A stretch of 64,000 nucleotides of DNA. Origin: Synechococcus sp. RS9909 (GTDB taxonomy: Bacteria > Cyanobacteriota > Cyanobacteriia > PCC-6307 > Cyanobiaceae). Location of the stretch: positions 496,001 through 560,000 of the forward strand of contig NZ_CP047943.1 in NCBI RefSeq assembly GCF_014279595.1. Reading direction: 5' to 3'. Shown here piece after piece: positions 63,442 through 64,000 of this stretch; within the stretch, counting starts at the first letter, position 1; each line of letters starts with the position of its first letter. The position numbers were made by a program, and so were the translations under genes. The notes under the pieces are model-generated. The model did no database searches, was not told the origin of the DNA, and was given only the letters and a program-made list of their open reading frames with translations.

Positions 63442-64000
63442 TCAACATTGAGTCGAGCCGGCCACCGGGAAGAACACCGTGAGGCCTCGGTCCCGTTGTT
63501 GCGTCAGCCTGCCACCCAGGCTGGCGAGCAGGCGACGGGTGGCTCCCTGGCTGAGCTGCAGGCTGCCGGTGTCTGGATTCCAGCTCAGCACGGGGCCGAG
63601 TTCTGCGCTGGGCTCCGCTGCGCTGACGCCGGCACCATCGGGATTGGGATTGTGGCCGCGGATCTGCAGCTTCAGGCGTGCTCCCGCCGCTCGCAGCTGC
63701 AGCACCAGCCTGCCGCCGTGTTGCAAGCTGCGACTGCTGCGGTCGATCAGGCCACCGAGCATCGGTTCCAATCGGCCGGGATCACTGAGCACAGCCGGGA
63801 GTGCCGCGCTGATGTCGAGCTGAAGGGCAAGCCCGCGCCGCTCGAGCTGTTGTTGCCAGGCTGGTGCCAGCTGGAGCAGCATCGCGCCGAGGTCGGTGCG
63901 GGCCAGGCCTGCCGAGTCCTTCGACTGGCGATGGCGCTCGCTGCTCTGCAGTTCGGAGGCATGCAGTTCCGCTGCATGAAAAATCAGGCCGAAGCGGTCG
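63442..64000 (-). CDS. histidine-kinase-like ATPase domain, 5' end outside window, degenerate
   Basis: The last 186 or so residues of a larger protein whose start lies beyond the window edge. It has a helical segment, then an HATPase_c-like order: PAVLSDPGRLEPMLGGLIDRSSRSL at the N-box position, LVLQLRAAGARLKLQIRGHN as the following strands, and LSQGATRRLLASLGGRLTQQ plus LTVFFPVAG as the end. The N-box Asn and the DxGxG loop of active kinases are missing. It may be a pseudokinase sensor or use altered motifs. It lies upstream of psaD on the same strand, 94 bases away. Confidence 0.7.
   Translation of the reverse strand, partial: DRFGLIFHAAELHASELQSSERHRQSKDSAGLARTDLGAMLLQLAPAWQQQLERRGLALQLDISAALPAVLSDPGRLEPMLGGLIDRSSRSLQHGGRLVLQLRAAGARLKLQIRGHNPNPDGAGVSAAEPSAELGPVLSWNPDTGSLQLSQGATRRLLASLGGRLTQQRDRGLTVFFPVAGSTQC

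Overview
The window is a stretch of core chromosome from a GC-rich unicellular picocyanobacterium of the marine/brackish Synechococcus-Cyanobium type. The evidence is direct: photosystem I genes (psaA-psaB, psaI-psaL, psaD), the NDH-1 subunit ndhN followed by the clock-input gene ldpA, a CURT1/CAAD thylakoid-curvature protein, cyanobacterial-type glutamate-cysteine ligase, PEP carboxylase, and a fused S10-spc-alpha ribosomal cluster with secY, adk, rpoA, truA, rplM, rpsI, rpmE and prfA in one direction. Species cannot be fixed from this window. I see no insertion sequences, prophage, CRISPR array or integron.

Layout. 1-4.1 kb: lipA head-to-head with tRNA-Pro, a CbiG-CobJ fusion and a secreted Glu-Pro-repeat protein. 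4.1-9.1 kb: psaA-psaB with a long leader and a clear terminator. 9.1-20.6 kb: a DUF3598 protein, a bicupin, a fatty-acid desaturase, an RND pump, psaI-psaL, a HEAT-like protein, a glycosyltransferase, a divergent NlpC/P60 plus serine-hydrolase pair, tRNA-Ser and alanine racemase. 20.6-37.8 kb: an HNH protein, then the ribosomal cluster, all on the minus strand from rplC (37.8 kb) down to prfA (21.2 kb). 37.8-44.4 kb: ndhN, ldpA, a Ycf45-like ATPase, tRNA-Gln and a HAD hydrolase, recA with a LexA-like box, DUF1815 and DUF2839. 44.4-56.6 kb: a degenerate DinG-like helicase, tyrA, crtD-like, fructosamine kinase, CAAD, JAMM protease plus MoeZ, tandem CobO, antiporter plus larE, speD, recF. 56.6-64 kb: tRNA-Arg, then a tightly coupled trpE-gshA-ppc-GNAT run preceded by psaD, and a histidine-kinase-like gene cut by the window end.

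How it works together. Much of the content supports photosynthesis (PSI core and stromal subunits, NDH-1, carotenoid and thylakoid-shape functions), translation, and carbon/nitrogen/sulfur metabolism (PEP carboxylase, glutathione, tryptophan and tyrosine, corrinoids, lipoate, sulfur transfer by MoeZ and LarE). Genes are packed closely: four-base start/stop overlaps, TGAGTG junctions, divergent start codons a few bases apart, and tail-to-tail overlaps recur.

I found no wholly new defence or mobile system. The most interesting signals are small-scale: two genes whose conserved N-termini have no ATG/GTG/TTG available (recF with an aligned ATT; truA with CTG in a CTGA overlap with rplQ), RNA hairpins at four junctions inside the ribosomal cluster including a terminator-like one before secY, a duplicated CCATGG that offers start codons on both strands, a HAD gene starting nine bases after a tRNA, and several proteins built like known enzymes but lacking expected catalytic residues (DinG-like helicase, histidine kinase) or duplicated internally (CobO).
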